A stretch of 64,000 nucleotides of DNA from CAZHFW01 sp964531675 (GCA_964531675.1 CAZHFW010000001.1:62001-126000), one strand, 5' to 3'; counted from the first letter of the stretch, positions 26,636-36,170 are shown. Notes: generated by a model not told the origin, from the letters alone. Numbers and translations: made by a program.

Positions 26636-26666
26636 AAAAGAAAACCCCAGCCCGGGGGCTGGGGTT
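26636..26666 (-). terminator. Intrinsic terminator of the superoxide dismutase gene
   Basis: AACCCCAGCCC (26643-26653) and GGGCTGGGGTT (26656-26666) form a perfect stem; on the minus strand it is followed by TTTTCTTTTGG. Confidence 0.85.
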
Positions 26667-26696
26667 GGTTGGGGCAGGGAGGTTTGGGCGTCGGAG

Positions 26697-27455
26697 TCAG
26701 GCTCCCGCGGCGTCCAGGAGCTTGGAGCAGAACGACCAGTTGACGACGTTCATGAACGCCGCCACGTAGTCGGCCCGCTTGTTCTGGTACTTCAGGTAGT
26801 ACGCGTGCTCCCAGACGTCGATGCCCAGGATGGGCCGCACGCCGGTCATCATGAGGTTCTGCTGCTTCTCGCCCTGGGTGACCAGGAGGCGGCGTCCGAC
26901 GGGCTCGTACACGAGCCAGCCCCAGCCCGACCCTTCGACCGCGGTGGAGGCGGCCTTGAAGTGGGCGGTGAACGCAGCGAACGAGCCGAAGTCGCGCTTG
27001 ATCATGTCGGCGAGCTTGCCCTCGGGTTCGCCGCCGCCGCCCTTGCCCGCGGGCGCCATCATCTTCCAGAAGAGCGCGTGGTTCACATGGCCTGAGCCGT
27101 GGAACGACACTTCGCGGCTCCAGTGCTTCACGAGGCCCGCATCGCCCGCGCCGGCGCGGATGTCGGCCAGCGCCTTGAGGGCCTTGTTGAGCCCATCCAC
27201 GTACGCCTTGTGGTGCTTGTCGTGGTGGATCTCCATGGTGGCCGCGTCGAGGTGGGGCTCGAGGGCGTCTTTGGCGTACGGCAGCGGGGGCAGCGTGTAC
27301 TCGCCCTTGGCGGCGTCGTAACCCAGATCGGCGAACAGATCCAGCGCGGGCTGCGCAGCGCCCGCCTGGCCCATCGCGGGGGCGGCGATCGCGCCCAGGC
27401 CGGCGACGCCAAGAGCGGTGAGGGCGGCACGGCGGTCGAGTGATTCAGTGGACAT
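26697..27455 (-). CDS. sodB: Exported Fe/Mn superoxide dismutase
   Basis: A 252-aa superoxide dismutase (O2- to H2O2 and O2). The SOD core follows a leader: PPLPYAKDALEPHLDAATMEIHHDKHHKAYVD with the first metal His, SGHVNHALFWKMM with the second His, then the C-terminal GIDVWEHAYYLKYQNKRADY carrying Asp and the last His. The leader LDRRAALTALGVAGLGAIAAP has a twin-arginine-like RR followed by a hydrophobic stretch, so Tat export is likely and the enzyme may protect the periplasm. Iron or manganese cannot be settled from motifs, so the symbol is provisional. The ATG at 27455 begins MSTESLDRR. A terminator follows at 26636 and there are no co-transcribed neighbours. Confidence 0.9.
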   Translation of the reverse strand: MSTESLDRRAALTALGVAGLGAIAAPAMGQAGAAQPALDLFADLGYDAAKGEYTLPPLPYAKDALEPHLDAATMEIHHDKHHKAYVDGLNKALKALADIRAGAGDAGLVKHWSREVSFHGSGHVNHALFWKMMAPAGKGGGGEPEGKLADMIKRDFGSFAAFTAHFKAASTAVEGSGWGWLVYEPVGRRLLVTQGEKQQNLMMTGVRPILGIDVWEHAYYLKYQNKRADYVAAFMNVVNWSFCSKLLDAAGA

Positions 27456-27619
27456 GCGAGACTCCTTTCGTGTGGTGCCCGAGAGCCTAACCGGTACGAC
27501 CGATGGGCGTGGTCCGGTTCGGAGCCGCTGTGGACCGTTCGGTGTGCGCCAGATGCGCGCACGGATAAACCGCCGCGGCAGCGCCGCGGAGCAGCTCTTC
27601 GTTTCACGCGTCCGCGGCG

Positions 27620-28531
27620 TTACTTCTTGCTCTTGGCGAAGAACTCCGCGATCGCCGTCTTGCCTTCGGGCGAGGAGCGGAGTTTGACCAGGTGGTCGCG
27701 CTCGGCCTTGAGGGCGGCCTGCCAGCCTTCGCGGAGGCCGGTGTCCACGCAGCGGGCGACCGCGTCGGCGGCTCCGGTCTCGGGGAGCGTGTCGGCGATC
27801 TCCATGAGCGCCAGGCCGATCTCCGCGGCCTTGAACTTCGCGGGTCCGGAGACGCGGCCGATCCAGCGGGAGGGTGCGCCGTCGCGATCGACGCGGCCGT
27901 GCGCCGCGACCTTGCAGACCCAGGTGCGGGCGGTGTCCAGGAGTTCGGCGGCCGAGGGGGCGATCACGTCAAAGAGATGAGCCGCGACCGCTTCGTCGTA
28001 GGTCATGGGCTTCCCGGTCGCGGTCCGCGTGATGGCGTCCTTGGGCGGGATGCGCGCGGGGAAGAGGTTGGTGCCTCCCCAGCCCGGGCAGATCGAGAGC
28101 CCGGCTTCGGGAAGGCCGACGGGATAGGGCTTGCCTGATGCACTGGGCGCGCCGACGAGGCCATCGCAATGCATCGCGAGTTCCAGGCCGCCGCCCAGGG
28201 CTGCGCCGCCGATCGCGGCGGCGGTGGGGCAGGGGAGCTGGGAGAGCATTCCGAAGACGCGGGCGCCGTACTCGAGGTACTTGTGCAGCTGGGCGTCGTC
28301 GAGATCCTGGATGGACTTGAGATCGGCCCCGGCGACAAAGACGCGTTCGGAGGCGGAGGCGAGCACGACGCCGCGCACATCACGCGAGACGTTCTTGAGC
28401 GTGGCCTCGAGCCTTTGAATCAGCTCCAGGTCGAGCACGACGACCGGCTTGCCCGGCTGTTCGAGCGTGATGGTCAGAACGCCCGCGTGCGGGCCGTCGG
28501 AGATCGTGGAGGTCGGGAGAGGCGTAGACAT
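27620..28531 (-). CDS. Enoyl-CoA hydratase/isomerase (crotonase) family protein, FadJ-like N-domain
   Basis: A 303-aa crotonase-fold protein. Landmarks are FVAGADLKSIQDL near residue 70 (first oxyanion loop) and AAIGGAALGGGLELAMHCDG near 105 (second oxyanion strand and start of the active site). LPEAGLSICPGWGGT carries the Glu and the Gly-rich turn seen in multifunctional beta-oxidation proteins (usually LPEV.LGLIPGWGGT). The fold hydrates enoyl-CoA or shifts double bonds. It lacks the 3-hydroxyacyl-CoA dehydrogenase domain of FadJ/FadB, so it is either a standalone hydratase or works with a separate dehydrogenase. The N-terminal ELEQPGKP-type strand is degenerate. Another crotonase follows upstream at 28662, 130 bp away, on the same strand. 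Confidence 0.85.
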   Translation of the reverse strand: MSTPLPTSTISDGPHAGVLTITLEQPGKPVVVLDLELIQRLEATLKNVSRDVRGVVLASASERVFVAGADLKSIQDLDDAQLHKYLEYGARVFGMLSQLPCPTAAAIGGAALGGGLELAMHCDGLVGAPSASGKPYPVGLPEAGLSICPGWGGTNLFPARIPPKDAITRTATGKPMTYDEAVAAHLFDVIAPSAAELLDTARTWVCKVAAHGRVDRDGAPSRWIGRVSGPAKFKAAEIGLALMEIADTLPETGAADAVARCVDTGLREGWQAALKAERDHLVKLRSSPEGKTAIAEFFAKSKK

Positions 28532-28661
28532 GTCCCGAGTTTATCGGGGAGGCGTCCGGGCGGCAGGCTCGCTCCGGGTTTGCGGCCGGCGCGAAGCGAG
28601 CGGGCTGCCGGGCGATTCCCCCGGGTTGCGGGGTGACGCGGGAGAGGCTCTGAAAGTTGGA

Positions 28662-29411
28662 TTACTTGCCGAGCTTGCTGCGGAGCATCTCAAGCGTCTC
28701 GGGCTGCGCGAGCACCTTGGCGGAGAGTTCTGCGCCGCGGCGGGCGTACTCGGGATTGAGGGACGAGTCGAGCTGATTGAGCAGGTTCTTGGTCGCCCGC
28801 AGCGCGTGGGGGCCACCCGCTTCGAGTCGTTCGAGCAGTTGGTCGGTGGCGGCATCGAGTTCGGCGGGCGTGGTCAGACAGTGATCGAGGATGCCGAGGT
28901 CGAAGGCTTCACGTCCGGAGATCAGGCCTCCGGAGAGGAGCACGCGCCGGGCCTTTCCCTGTCCGATCTTGCGCACCAGCCAGGGCGCGACGACCGCGGG
29001 GCAGACGCCCATGTCGACCTCGGGGAAGCCCATCTTGTTCTGGTCGAAGGAGAGGGCGATGTCCGCGACACACGCCAGTCCGCACCCGCCGCCGATCGCC
29101 GGCCCGTTGACTTTGGCGACCACGACCATGGGGAGCGAGCGGAGCTTGACGGTGAACTCGGCGAGCGCGTTGAGCAGTCGTCCCGGGGCTTCCGGGTCGT
29201 TGATGACTGCTTTCAGATCCATCCCAGCACAAAAAGCGGAGCCAGCGCCGGTGAGGAGCAGGACAGAGAGCTCTTGGCGGTTCTTCACCTCTTCCACGCG
29301 GGCGTGGAGGGCAGCCAGGAGATCGATGGAAAGGGCGTTTCGCGCCTCGGCTCGATTGAGCGTGAGGGTGGCGATCCGTCCGGAAGTTGAGATCGTGGCC
29401 AAGTCGGACAT
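28662..29411 (-). CDS. Enoyl-CoA hydratase family protein, methylglutaconyl-CoA hydratase-like
   Basis: A 249-aa crotonase. It has ARNALSIDLL at the N-terminus, AFCAGMDLKAV as the first oxyanion loop, and GPAIGGGCGLACVADIALSF. MGFPEVDMGVCPAVVAP then carries the Glu in the FxEVxLGxxPAxxxP pattern typical of LiuC/methylglutaconyl-CoA hydratase. That enzyme makes HMG-CoA in leucine breakdown, which fits the HMG-CoA lyase at 36171 and the MCC-like carboxyltransferase at 47108. The family is broad, so the specific substrate is an inference. It is on the same strand as the crotonase at 27620 and follows the giant subtilase gene, from which it is separated by a terminator. Confidence 0.85.
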   Translation of the reverse strand: MSDLATISTSGRIATLTLNRAEARNALSIDLLAALHARVEEVKNRQELSVLLLTGAGSAFCAGMDLKAVINDPEAPGRLLNALAEFTVKLRSLPMVVVAKVNGPAIGGGCGLACVADIALSFDQNKMGFPEVDMGVCPAVVAPWLVRKIGQGKARRVLLSGGLISGREAFDLGILDHCLTTPAELDAATDQLLERLEAGGPHALRATKNLLNQLDSSLNPEYARRGAELSAKVLAQPETLEMLRSKLGK

Positions 29412-29438
29412 GGGGGCAAACAGCTTACCAGACCGGGG

Positions 29439-29469
29439 AAAAAAGAGGGGTGCGCGACGCGCACCCCTC
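29439..29469 (-). terminator. Intrinsic terminator of the giant subtilase gene
   Basis: GAGGGGTGCGC (29445-29455) and GCGCACCCCTC (29459-29469) form a perfect 11-bp stem with a GAC loop; six T follow on the minus strand. Confidence 0.88.
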
Positions 29470-29510
29470 GGAAGTATAGCGGAAACTCGCGTGCATATGC
29501 ACGCTGAAAC

Positions 29511-32500
29511 TCAGACGATCGGCGTGCTGATGCCCAGCGGGGTGCCGAGCGTGCCGAAGGCGCCCGGGAAGTAGGGGTCGTAGTGGCCCATGTAGGCGAC
29601 GATCGGGAGCTGGGACTTGATGGTGGTGCCGTAGAAGACGTCGACGAAGCGGCGGCTTCCGGTGACCAGATCGTGGAGGTTGATCTCGCTCACGCGCCGT
29701 GCGGGGATGGTCTGGCGGAAGGACTCTTCGCCGAGGCCATTGTCGTAGCGGAGGGTGATCTCGACGAGCACGTCGGTGGAGTTGGGGTTGTAGAGGCGGA
29801 GGTATTCGTTGACGTTGGTGACGTTGTTGGCGGGGCGGAAGCCTTCACCGAAGCCCCAGTAGCTGTAGGCCTTGTCGGAGAACGTGTTGGCCAGGCCGTT
29901 GGAGAAGGCGAGGCTGGGCTGCACGACGGTGACGAGGGTGTTGGAGGTGTACTTGATGGCGTAGGGCTGGCCCGTGGGGAAGTTGGGCAGGGCGTCGACT
30001 TCGAGGGAGCGCTGGCTGGACTTGGGGACGGTGAGCGAAGCGCGGTAGCTCGAGCCATTGGCGAAGATGAACTCGAAGTTGACGGTGGCGGTGGTGTTGG
30101 TGGCGTTGAGGACCGCGAGCTTCTCGTTGGTGCTGTTGAGGCCGACCTGGCCTTCGGGGGCGGCGCCCGTGGTGGAGCCCGAGGTGGGCAGGCCGATGAA
30201 GCCGTAGGCGCTGGGCTTGTTGTCGGTCGCGAGGTTGGGGGAGTTGTAGTGGGAGAGGGCGGCGACGATGTTGCCCTGCGACTTGACGACCAGGCCGTAG
30301 GTCCCGTTGGCGAGCTGCGGGACCGCGTTGAAGTTGATGCCTGAGCGGCGGTAAGGCTCGACGTTCTGGGTGAACGTGAAGGGCTGGGCGCCCTCGGCCT
30401 GGGGATAGAAGGTCGTGGTGACCTTGATGGCCTGATCGGTGGTGTTCATGTAGAGCAGGAAGTCGGCGATGTCAGCGCCCTTGAGGGCCTGACCGAAGGT
30501 CCATTCGGAGCCGATGCGGGTCGTGAAGGCCTGACCGATGGCGGCGCGGCCGCCGGCGAGCAGGAACTGGTCGTAGTGGCTGAACGTGGCCGACACGGGG
30601 CGTTCGGCGCGGATCTCGAGGGCGTAGGGGCGGTCCTTGTCCACGAGCAGGGTGTTGTTGGCGTAGAGCTCGGGCGAGGTGATCGTGATGCCGCTGCGCT
30701 GGCCCGGGTTGAGCGAGAGGTCGGCGACGATCTGATCGCGGCGGAGCGTGGGGTTGGAGGGGTCGAGCTCGTAGCGGGCGATGATGACCACGCGGGTCTG
30801 CTGGTCGGAGTTGTTGACGACCGGCACGAAGGTGTAGGTCTGCGAGTTGGCGAAGCCCTCGGGGTAGTAGAGGCGGTAGGGGAGCTGGGGCAGGTTGACG
30901 TTGGTGGAGCCATCGGGCTGGAGGATGGTCTCGTTGGCGGGCGCGGCGGTGTCCTGGACGAGGTGTCCGGTGCCGTTGCCAGCGTCGAGCGTGTCATAGA
31001 GGGCGCGGGCGTCGGCGGGGGTGTTGCCGAAGAACATGAAGTAGCGGAGGCGAGCGGTCTGGCCCGCGGCGATGCTGCCCACGTCGAAGGTCATGGCCAG
31101 GAGGTCGTCGCCGGCGGTCCCGTTGGGATCGGACGCGGGCTGATCGAAGACCTGGGTGGGGTCGCGGACGATGAGCGTGCTCGGGATGAAGCGAGCGGTG
31201 GGCGAGAAGGCCTGGTCCTGCGAAGCGCCGAAGGCGACGGTGAGGCCGGACTGGAAGGCGTTGGAGGTGGAGCGGGCCCAGGCGAAGCGGGTGGTGCCGT
31301 TGATCGGCGCGTCAACGTCGTTGAACGTGCTCGGGTTGGAGGGGACCAGGTTGGTGCCCTGCTGGGGATTGAACGCTTCCATCCAGCTCACGCCGGTGAT
31401 GGTGTTGGAGGAGTTGTTGCGGAGGTAGACGTCGAAGGCGATGAACCCGTCGGCGACGCCGAAGGAGATGTCGCGTTCGATCTTCAGTTCGCCCTGGCCC
31501 GTGAAGAGCGAGCCGCCGGCGACCATTCGGCGGTTGTAGGTGTCGCTCTGGTCGGCGACGGTGAAGGGCAGCGGGCTGGTGCTGAAGGACGCGGAGTCGT
31601 TGCGGAACGTGGAACCGCCCGCGGAGGCGGCGAAGTACGCGTTGGGGTTGGAGGTCGAGTTGCGGAAGAGGAACTGCTGTCCACCGAAGCTGATGCCGGT
31701 GGAGGGACTGAACGCGCCGTTGGTGCGGACGCCCGCGGTGACGCGGCTGCCGGCGAGCGTGATGTCGGGGTCGCTGACGCCCGGGCTGACGGAGAACTCG
31801 AGGACGTAACCGCCGGTGGTGGCGCCGTTGGAACCGGAGTTGATGTCGTTGGCGGCGTAGGCGACGTTGGCGCTCTCGGAGACGGCGATGAAGTAGGTGC
31901 CCGAGGTGGTGAAGACGAAGTTGGAGATGACGGCGTTCTTGGTGCCGCCCGGGTTGGCGAGCTTGAGCTCGACGCCCTGAGCGTCGAAGAGGCGGATGGC
32001 GGCGTTGAGCGAATCGCTTCCGGGGGTGAAGTTCAGGCCGGTCCCGCCGAAGGGGAGCGAGCCCGAGTACACCGCGGCGTTGAACGTGCTGCCAGCGGAA
32101 ACCTGGAAGGAGAAGATGTCGCGGTCGGCCTGACCGAAGCCGCCGTCGCCGATGAAGCCCTCGAAGCGGGCCGAGCCGCCGTTGGTCGAGGAGATGCCGG
32201 TGGAGGCGGTCGCGGTGGAGGTGGTGTCGTTGGACTCGAAGGGGCCGAAGACGTTGTTTTCGAGGGTGAGCTCGAGCGAAGCGGAGAGCAGGGTGCCGAT
32301 GTTGAACTGGGCGGTGTCCTGGATCGTGAGGGTCCAGGTGCCCAGGGCGGAGAGGCCGTCGAAACCCGAGAGCGGGTTGTCGGGCTTGAAGGACCCGGTG
32401 AACGGCGCGGCGCCCGAGCCGATGGGCGTGAGGGCTTCGTCGTCGAGGAGGGTGTTGGTGAAGTTGTCCTGATCGCCGCCCTGGTGGCTCACGAGGACGA

Positions 32501-35141
32501 CGGTGCGTCCGGAGGGGGAGCGGAGGGAGATGACCAGATCGCTGTCGTAGGTGTGCGTGAGGTTGAGACGCAGGTTGGCGTCGGTGATGGAGCGCGTGTC
32601 GGTGACGGTGAAGGTGGTCGTGGTGGTGCCGAGGGTGGCGGTGTTGCTCGAGTCGGAGGGGATGCGCAGGCCGCCGGAAGGAATGGGCGCCTGGACGGTC
32701 TGGCGTTCGTCGCCCAGGAGCTGGACGCCGACGGAGAGGTCATAGAGGGCCGGGAGGGAGGTGTTGGTGGGGCTGGAGCCCGAGCCACCGAGGTTCGGGT
32801 CGTAGGTGGTGTTCGGGAAGCTGCTGACGCCGATGTAGTAGGTGCCGCCGGTGGAGACGAAGTAGCTGATGAAGGAGTCAGCGCCGAAGAACTGGTCGTT
32901 GGCGACGAGCTGCGTGCCTGCAGCGTTGAAGAGGCGGATGTAGGAGTCGAGGGTGGAGGGGAGGGAGCGGCGCTGGGCGTAGACCTGCGCGGTGATCTGA
33001 CCGCCCTTGGGCAGGTCGATGCGGTAGAGGTCGACGTCGGAGTTGCCGAAGACGCCGTTGCCCAGGGTCACGCCGGTGAAGCTGGCGGTGCCGCTGGTGC
33101 CAAAGGTGACGGGCGTCGCGGAGGCGATGGTGTCGTTGGACTCAAAGTCGCCCGTGACCGCGACGATGCGGAAGTCGTAGGAATAGTCCTGACCCGCAGC
33201 GGCGTTGCCGTTGAGCAGGTTGCCGTCGGTGTCGCGGATCTGCGCGACGGAGCTGATGAAGGCGCGGAGCGTGAGGCGGTAGGAATCGGTGGGGAGACGC
33301 TGTCCCGCGAAGGAGCTCAGATCGAGCGAGGCGACGAGTGTGGAGTCGCTCGAGGGCGCCAGCGCGACGGAGAGGACGGGGATGACCACGTCGTCGGCGG
33401 TGCCCAGAATCGTGTCCAGGCCCGTTCCGATGATCCGGAAGTTGGCGGTGGAGACGACGGAGGCGTCGATGGTCTTGTTGAAGCGGACGGTGATCTTGTC
33501 GAGCGGCACCTGGGGCGAGCTGGACGCATCGAGCTGACCCGAGACGGGGCCCGGCGTGACCAGGCGGACCGTCGGGCCCGCGAGGCCGATGATGTCCAGA
33601 GCGCGGCGCATGTTCAGGCGGCCGCCCGAGACGACCTTGTTCTGGAGCGAAGGCACCTGGTCGGCGGAGTCGATGAGCGTCTTGCGGATTTCGACCGCGG
33701 AGGCGTCGGGGCGGTAGGTCTTGAGCAGACCGACGGCGCCGGCGACGATCGGGCCAGAGAACGAGGTGCCCGAGGGAAGGGCGTAGGTGCCGCCGACCGC
33801 GGTGGTGTACGTGTACACACCCGGGGCGGCCAGGTCGACGGTCTCGGCGCCGTAGTTGGAGAAGGACGCGAGGTTGTCCTGGTTGTCGGTGGCGGCGACC
33901 GCGATGATGCCCGGGAGGTTGTAGGAGGCGGGATAGGCGCGGAAGTTGGAGTCGTTGTCGAGGGCGTCGTTGCCGGCGGAGGCGACGAAGGTGCCGCCGG
34001 AGGCGATGAAGCGCTCGATGGCGTCCTTCTCGGCGTCGATGCCGGTGGGGAGGTTGGAATAGAAGTCGGAGCCGATGCCGCCGTAGCTGTTGTTGGTGGC
34101 GACGAGGTTGACGCCGCGCTCGCGCATCATGGTGGCGTAGTCGTGTGCGCCGATGATGGCGGAGCCGACCAGGAGGCCGAAGCGGTCGGCGATCTTGAGC
34201 GGGAGGATGGAGACGTCCCAGTTGACGCCGGCGATGCCGCGGCCATCGTTGCCGACGGCGCCGATGGTGCCGGCGACTTCGGTGCCGTGACCGATGATGT
34301 CGTCGTAGGGGTTGTTGTCGAGATCGCCGAAGTCCCAGCCGCGGACGTCGTCGATGAAGCCGTTGCCGTCGTCGTCGATGCCGTTGCCCGCGATTTCGCC
34401 CGGGTTGGAGTAGATGTTGGCGGCCAGGTCAGGGTGGGTGTAGTCGACGCCGGTGTCGATGACGCCGATGACGGTGTTGCGGGAGCCGATCGTGACGTCC
34501 CAGGCGGTCTGGCTCTTGATGTCAGCGCCGACCTTGCCCGGGGTGACGATCGTCTGGCCGGTGTTGTTGTGGTACCACTGGAGATCGAGGCTCGGATCGT
34601 TGGGGAGGCGCTGGACTCCGAAGACGCGGTCGGGCTCGATGCCCTTCACGCCCGGGACCGCTGCGGCGGCGCGGATGACCTGGGCCTCGGTGAGCGCGAC
34701 GGGCGAGTCAAAGCCGGCCCAGCGTCCGCGGCCGATGGAACGCACGTTGGTGAACGTGAGGCCAAGGGTCTCGGCGATCTTGTTGGTGAGTGCGACGGCG
34801 CGAGCGTCGGAGATGGGCGTCGAGTCGTCGATGCGGACGACGTAGGAGCCCGAGCGGACTTCGACGATGCTGCCGGCCCACTTGATGCGGCCGACCTGGC
34901 CGACGGGGATCGACTCGAAGGCCGCGATCGTGCCCGAGTTGTCGGTGCTGTACGGATCGAGGCCGGGGCCGTAGGCCATGAGGGGCGCGGCGGCCAGCAT
35001 CTGGCGCTGCTCGAGCCGGTCGATCAGTTCCGCGGCCATGACCGGGCGGCGGGCGGGCTTGTCCTTGCGCGCTGCCAAGCCGACGACGCGGCAGAGAGCG
35101 GCAATGGGAGAGGTGGTCGCGACAGGGCGATCGATCGGCAT
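29511..35141 (-). CDS. Giant LEPR-XLL-type S8 subtilisin-like serine protease with P-domain and C-terminal HYD-repeat module
   Basis: An 1876-aa secreted protease. Near residue 42 the segment LIDRLEQRQMLAAAP is a variant LEPR-XLL motif. A propeptide (about 60-190) precedes the S8 domain: VIDTGVDYTHPDL with Asp229, IIGHGTEVAGTI with His285, and GTSFSGPIVAGA with Ser460, where Ser is followed by Phe-Ser rather than the usual Met-Ala. Two PPC-like beta units and a proprotein-convertase P-like domain (LNLTHTYDSDLVISLRSPSG) follow. The last 460 residues (codons below about 30890) are the HYD-repeat module shared with the giant protein at 8305: ATFSHYD, AALSHYN, then VAYMGHYD. GGAG lies 9 nt before the ATG at 35141. 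Likely role: surface or extracellular protein degradation. Confidence 0.9.
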   Translation of the reverse strand: MPIDRPVATTSPIAALCRVVGLAARKDKPARRPVMAAELIDRLEQRQMLAAAPLMAYGPGLDPYSTDNSGTIAAFESIPVGQVGRIKWAGSIVEVRSGSYVVRIDDSTPISDARAVALTNKIAETLGLTFTNVRSIGRGRWAGFDSPVALTEAQVIRAAAAVPGVKGIEPDRVFGVQRLPNDPSLDLQWYHNNTGQTIVTPGKVGADIKSQTAWDVTIGSRNTVIGVIDTGVDYTHPDLAANIYSNPGEIAGNGIDDDGNGFIDDVRGWDFGDLDNNPYDDIIGHGTEVAGTIGAVGNDGRGIAGVNWDVSILPLKIADRFGLLVGSAIIGAHDYATMMRERGVNLVATNNSYGGIGSDFYSNLPTGIDAEKDAIERFIASGGTFVASAGNDALDNDSNFRAYPASYNLPGIIAVAATDNQDNLASFSNYGAETVDLAAPGVYTYTTAVGGTYALPSGTSFSGPIVAGAVGLLKTYRPDASAVEIRKTLIDSADQVPSLQNKVVSGGRLNMRRALDIIGLAGPTVRLVTPGPVSGQLDASSSPQVPLDKITVRFNKTIDASVVSTANFRIIGTGLDTILGTADDVVIPVLSVALAPSSDSTLVASLDLSSFAGQRLPTDSYRLTLRAFISSVAQIRDTDGNLLNGNAAAGQDYSYDFRIVAVTGDFESNDTIASATPVTFGTSGTASFTGVTLGNGVFGNSDVDLYRIDLPKGGQITAQVYAQRRSLPSTLDSYIRLFNAAGTQLVANDQFFGADSFISYFVSTGGTYYIGVSSFPNTTYDPNLGGSGSSPTNTSLPALYDLSVGVQLLGDERQTVQAPIPSGGLRIPSDSSNTATLGTTTTTFTVTDTRSITDANLRLNLTHTYDSDLVISLRSPSGRTVVLVSHQGGDQDNFTNTLLDDEALTPIGSGAAPFTGSFKPDNPLSGFDGLSALGTWTLTIQDTAQFNIGTLLSASLELTLENNVFGPFESNDTTSTATASTGISSTNGGSARFEGFIGDGGFGQADRDIFSFQVSAGSTFNAAVYSGSLPFGGTGLNFTPGSDSLNAAIRLFDAQGVELKLANPGGTKNAVISNFVFTTSGTYFIAVSESANVAYAANDINSGSNGATTGGYVLEFSVSPGVSDPDITLAGSRVTAGVRTNGAFSPSTGISFGGQQFLFRNSTSNPNAYFAASAGGSTFRNDSASFSTSPLPFTVADQSDTYNRRMVAGGSLFTGQGELKIERDISFGVADGFIAFDVYLRNNSSNTITGVSWMEAFNPQQGTNLVPSNPSTFNDVDAPINGTTRFAWARSTSNAFQSGLTVAFGASQDQAFSPTARFIPSTLIVRDPTQVFDQPASDPNGTAGDDLLAMTFDVGSIAAGQTARLRYFMFFGNTPADARALYDTLDAGNGTGHLVQDTAAPANETILQPDGSTNVNLPQLPYRLYYPEGFANSQTYTFVPVVNNSDQQTRVVIIARYELDPSNPTLRRDQIVADLSLNPGQRSGITITSPELYANNTLLVDKDRPYALEIRAERPVSATFSHYDQFLLAGGRAAIGQAFTTRIGSEWTFGQALKGADIADFLLYMNTTDQAIKVTTTFYPQAEGAQPFTFTQNVEPYRRSGINFNAVPQLANGTYGLVVKSQGNIVAALSHYNSPNLATDNKPSAYGFIGLPTSGSTTGAAPEGQVGLNSTNEKLAVLNATNTTATVNFEFIFANGSSYRASLTVPKSSQRSLEVDALPNFPTGQPYAIKYTSNTLVTVVQPSLAFSNGLANTFSDKAYSYWGFGEGFRPANNVTNVNEYLRLYNPNSTDVLVEITLRYDNGLGEESFRQTIPARRVSEINLHDLVTGSRRFVDVFYGTTIKSQLPIVAYMGHYDPYFPGAFGTLGTPLGISTPIV

Positions 35142-35372
35142 CGCTTCGACTCCGGCTCGGCTGGTCGGACGGCCCGCGAGTGTGGACCGCCCGTGAGGGG
35201 GTGAATCGGAACTGCTTCTGCCGCCGGGGTTTGAGTCCCGGCGCACGCCACGCAAAACCGTCGGGCCGCCAGAATGCGGACCGGGCGGTCGGACGTGGTC
35301 CGTCAGAATAGCGGAATTACCGGGGTCGTGTGCAGAGGATGCGGGGACCGGGAGGGTGGCCCAAAGGCCCGG

Positions 35373-36158
35373 TCACTTCCGCGAAGGGGGAACCAGGGCG
35401 CGGGGGAGCAGTTCGCGTTCCTCGTCGCCCCCCGTCAGGGCGAGCGAGGCGGAAAGCGCGGTCTCCGCGAAGCTGGCGGGTTCATCCATTTCCAGCAGCC
35501 AGGCCTTGGTGGTCGCCATCGCTCCGGCGGGCTTGCGGCTCAGCTCGATCGCCAGTTCGCGGGCCTTTGGGAGGACCTGGTCGGGGCTTGGCAGGCAAAC
35601 GTGAACCAGCCCTTTGGCCCGGGCTTGCAGGCCAGTGATGAGACCCGGATCCAGGAGCCGAGCCCGGGCGGGGCCGGGATGCACCATCCCCGAAAGGAAG
35701 GGGGCCGACACGGCGGGGGAGACGCCGATGCGGACGACGGGGTATCCGAACTTGGCCTGATCGTCGGCGACCACCAGGTCCGCGCCGCCGAGGATGGCGC
35801 AGCCGCCGGCGAGGGCGGCGCCGTGGGCGGCGATTACCACGGGGCAGGGCAAGCTCCGCAGGGTGCGGACGAGGTTTGAGAGCGAGTTGAGCAGGTCGCG
35901 CATCACGCTGCCATCGGGGTGCTGGAGGCAGAGTGAAAGGTCAAAGCCCGAGCAGAAGGCGGCGCCTTGGCCCGAGATCAGAAGAGCTCCGGCGCGGCCC
36001 TTCACGGAGGCTGCCTGGGCGATCATCGCGTGGAGCATGTCCGGCGTGAGGGCGTTGCGCTTGTCGGGCCGGTCCAGGACCAGATTCGCCAGACCCGCAG
36101 AGCCCGGAACGGGATCGATGGTCAGACGCACGTGGGGATGGTCGAAGGTCTCGGGCAT
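35373..36158 (-). CDS. Enoyl-CoA hydratase/isomerase family protein
   Basis: A 261-aa crotonase-fold protein. It has RPDKRNALTPDMLHAM near residue 33, AFCSGFDLSLCLQHP (first oxyanion loop), HGAALAGGCAILGGADLVVA (second), then FGYPVVRIGVSPAVSAPFL. At the position where LiuC-type members have Glu it has Val (GYPVV), so typical hydratase chemistry is doubtful and isomerase or another crotonase reaction is possible. The gene begins 12 bp after the stop of the HMG-CoA lyase gene at 36171, on the same strand, so the two are probably co-transcribed and metabolically linked. The ATG at 36158 is the first in frame after the preceding stop. Confidence 0.83.
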   Translation of the reverse strand: MPETFDHPHVRLTIDPVPGSAGLANLVLDRPDKRNALTPDMLHAMIAQAASVKGRAGALLISGQGAAFCSGFDLSLCLQHPDGSVMRDLLNSLSNLVRTLRSLPCPVVIAAHGAALAGGCAILGGADLVVADDQAKFGYPVVRIGVSPAVSAPFLSGMVHPGPARARLLDPGLITGLQARAKGLVHVCLPSPDQVLPKARELAIELSRKPAGAMATTKAWLLEMDEPASFAETALSASLALTGGDEERELLPRALVPPSRK

Positions 36159-36170
36159 GTGCTGAGTCGA

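Noticed and set aside
28560..28640. Imperfect inverted repeat CGGCAGGCTCGCT...AGCGAGCGGGCTGCCG
   Set aside because: Resembles the REP core, but with several mismatches and a long loop; not enough to call a repeat or terminator.
30576..35204. A 1542-codon plus-strand frame opposite the subtilase gene
   Set aside because: Same reason: low-complexity translation antisense to a protein with a full Asp/His/Ser catalytic set.
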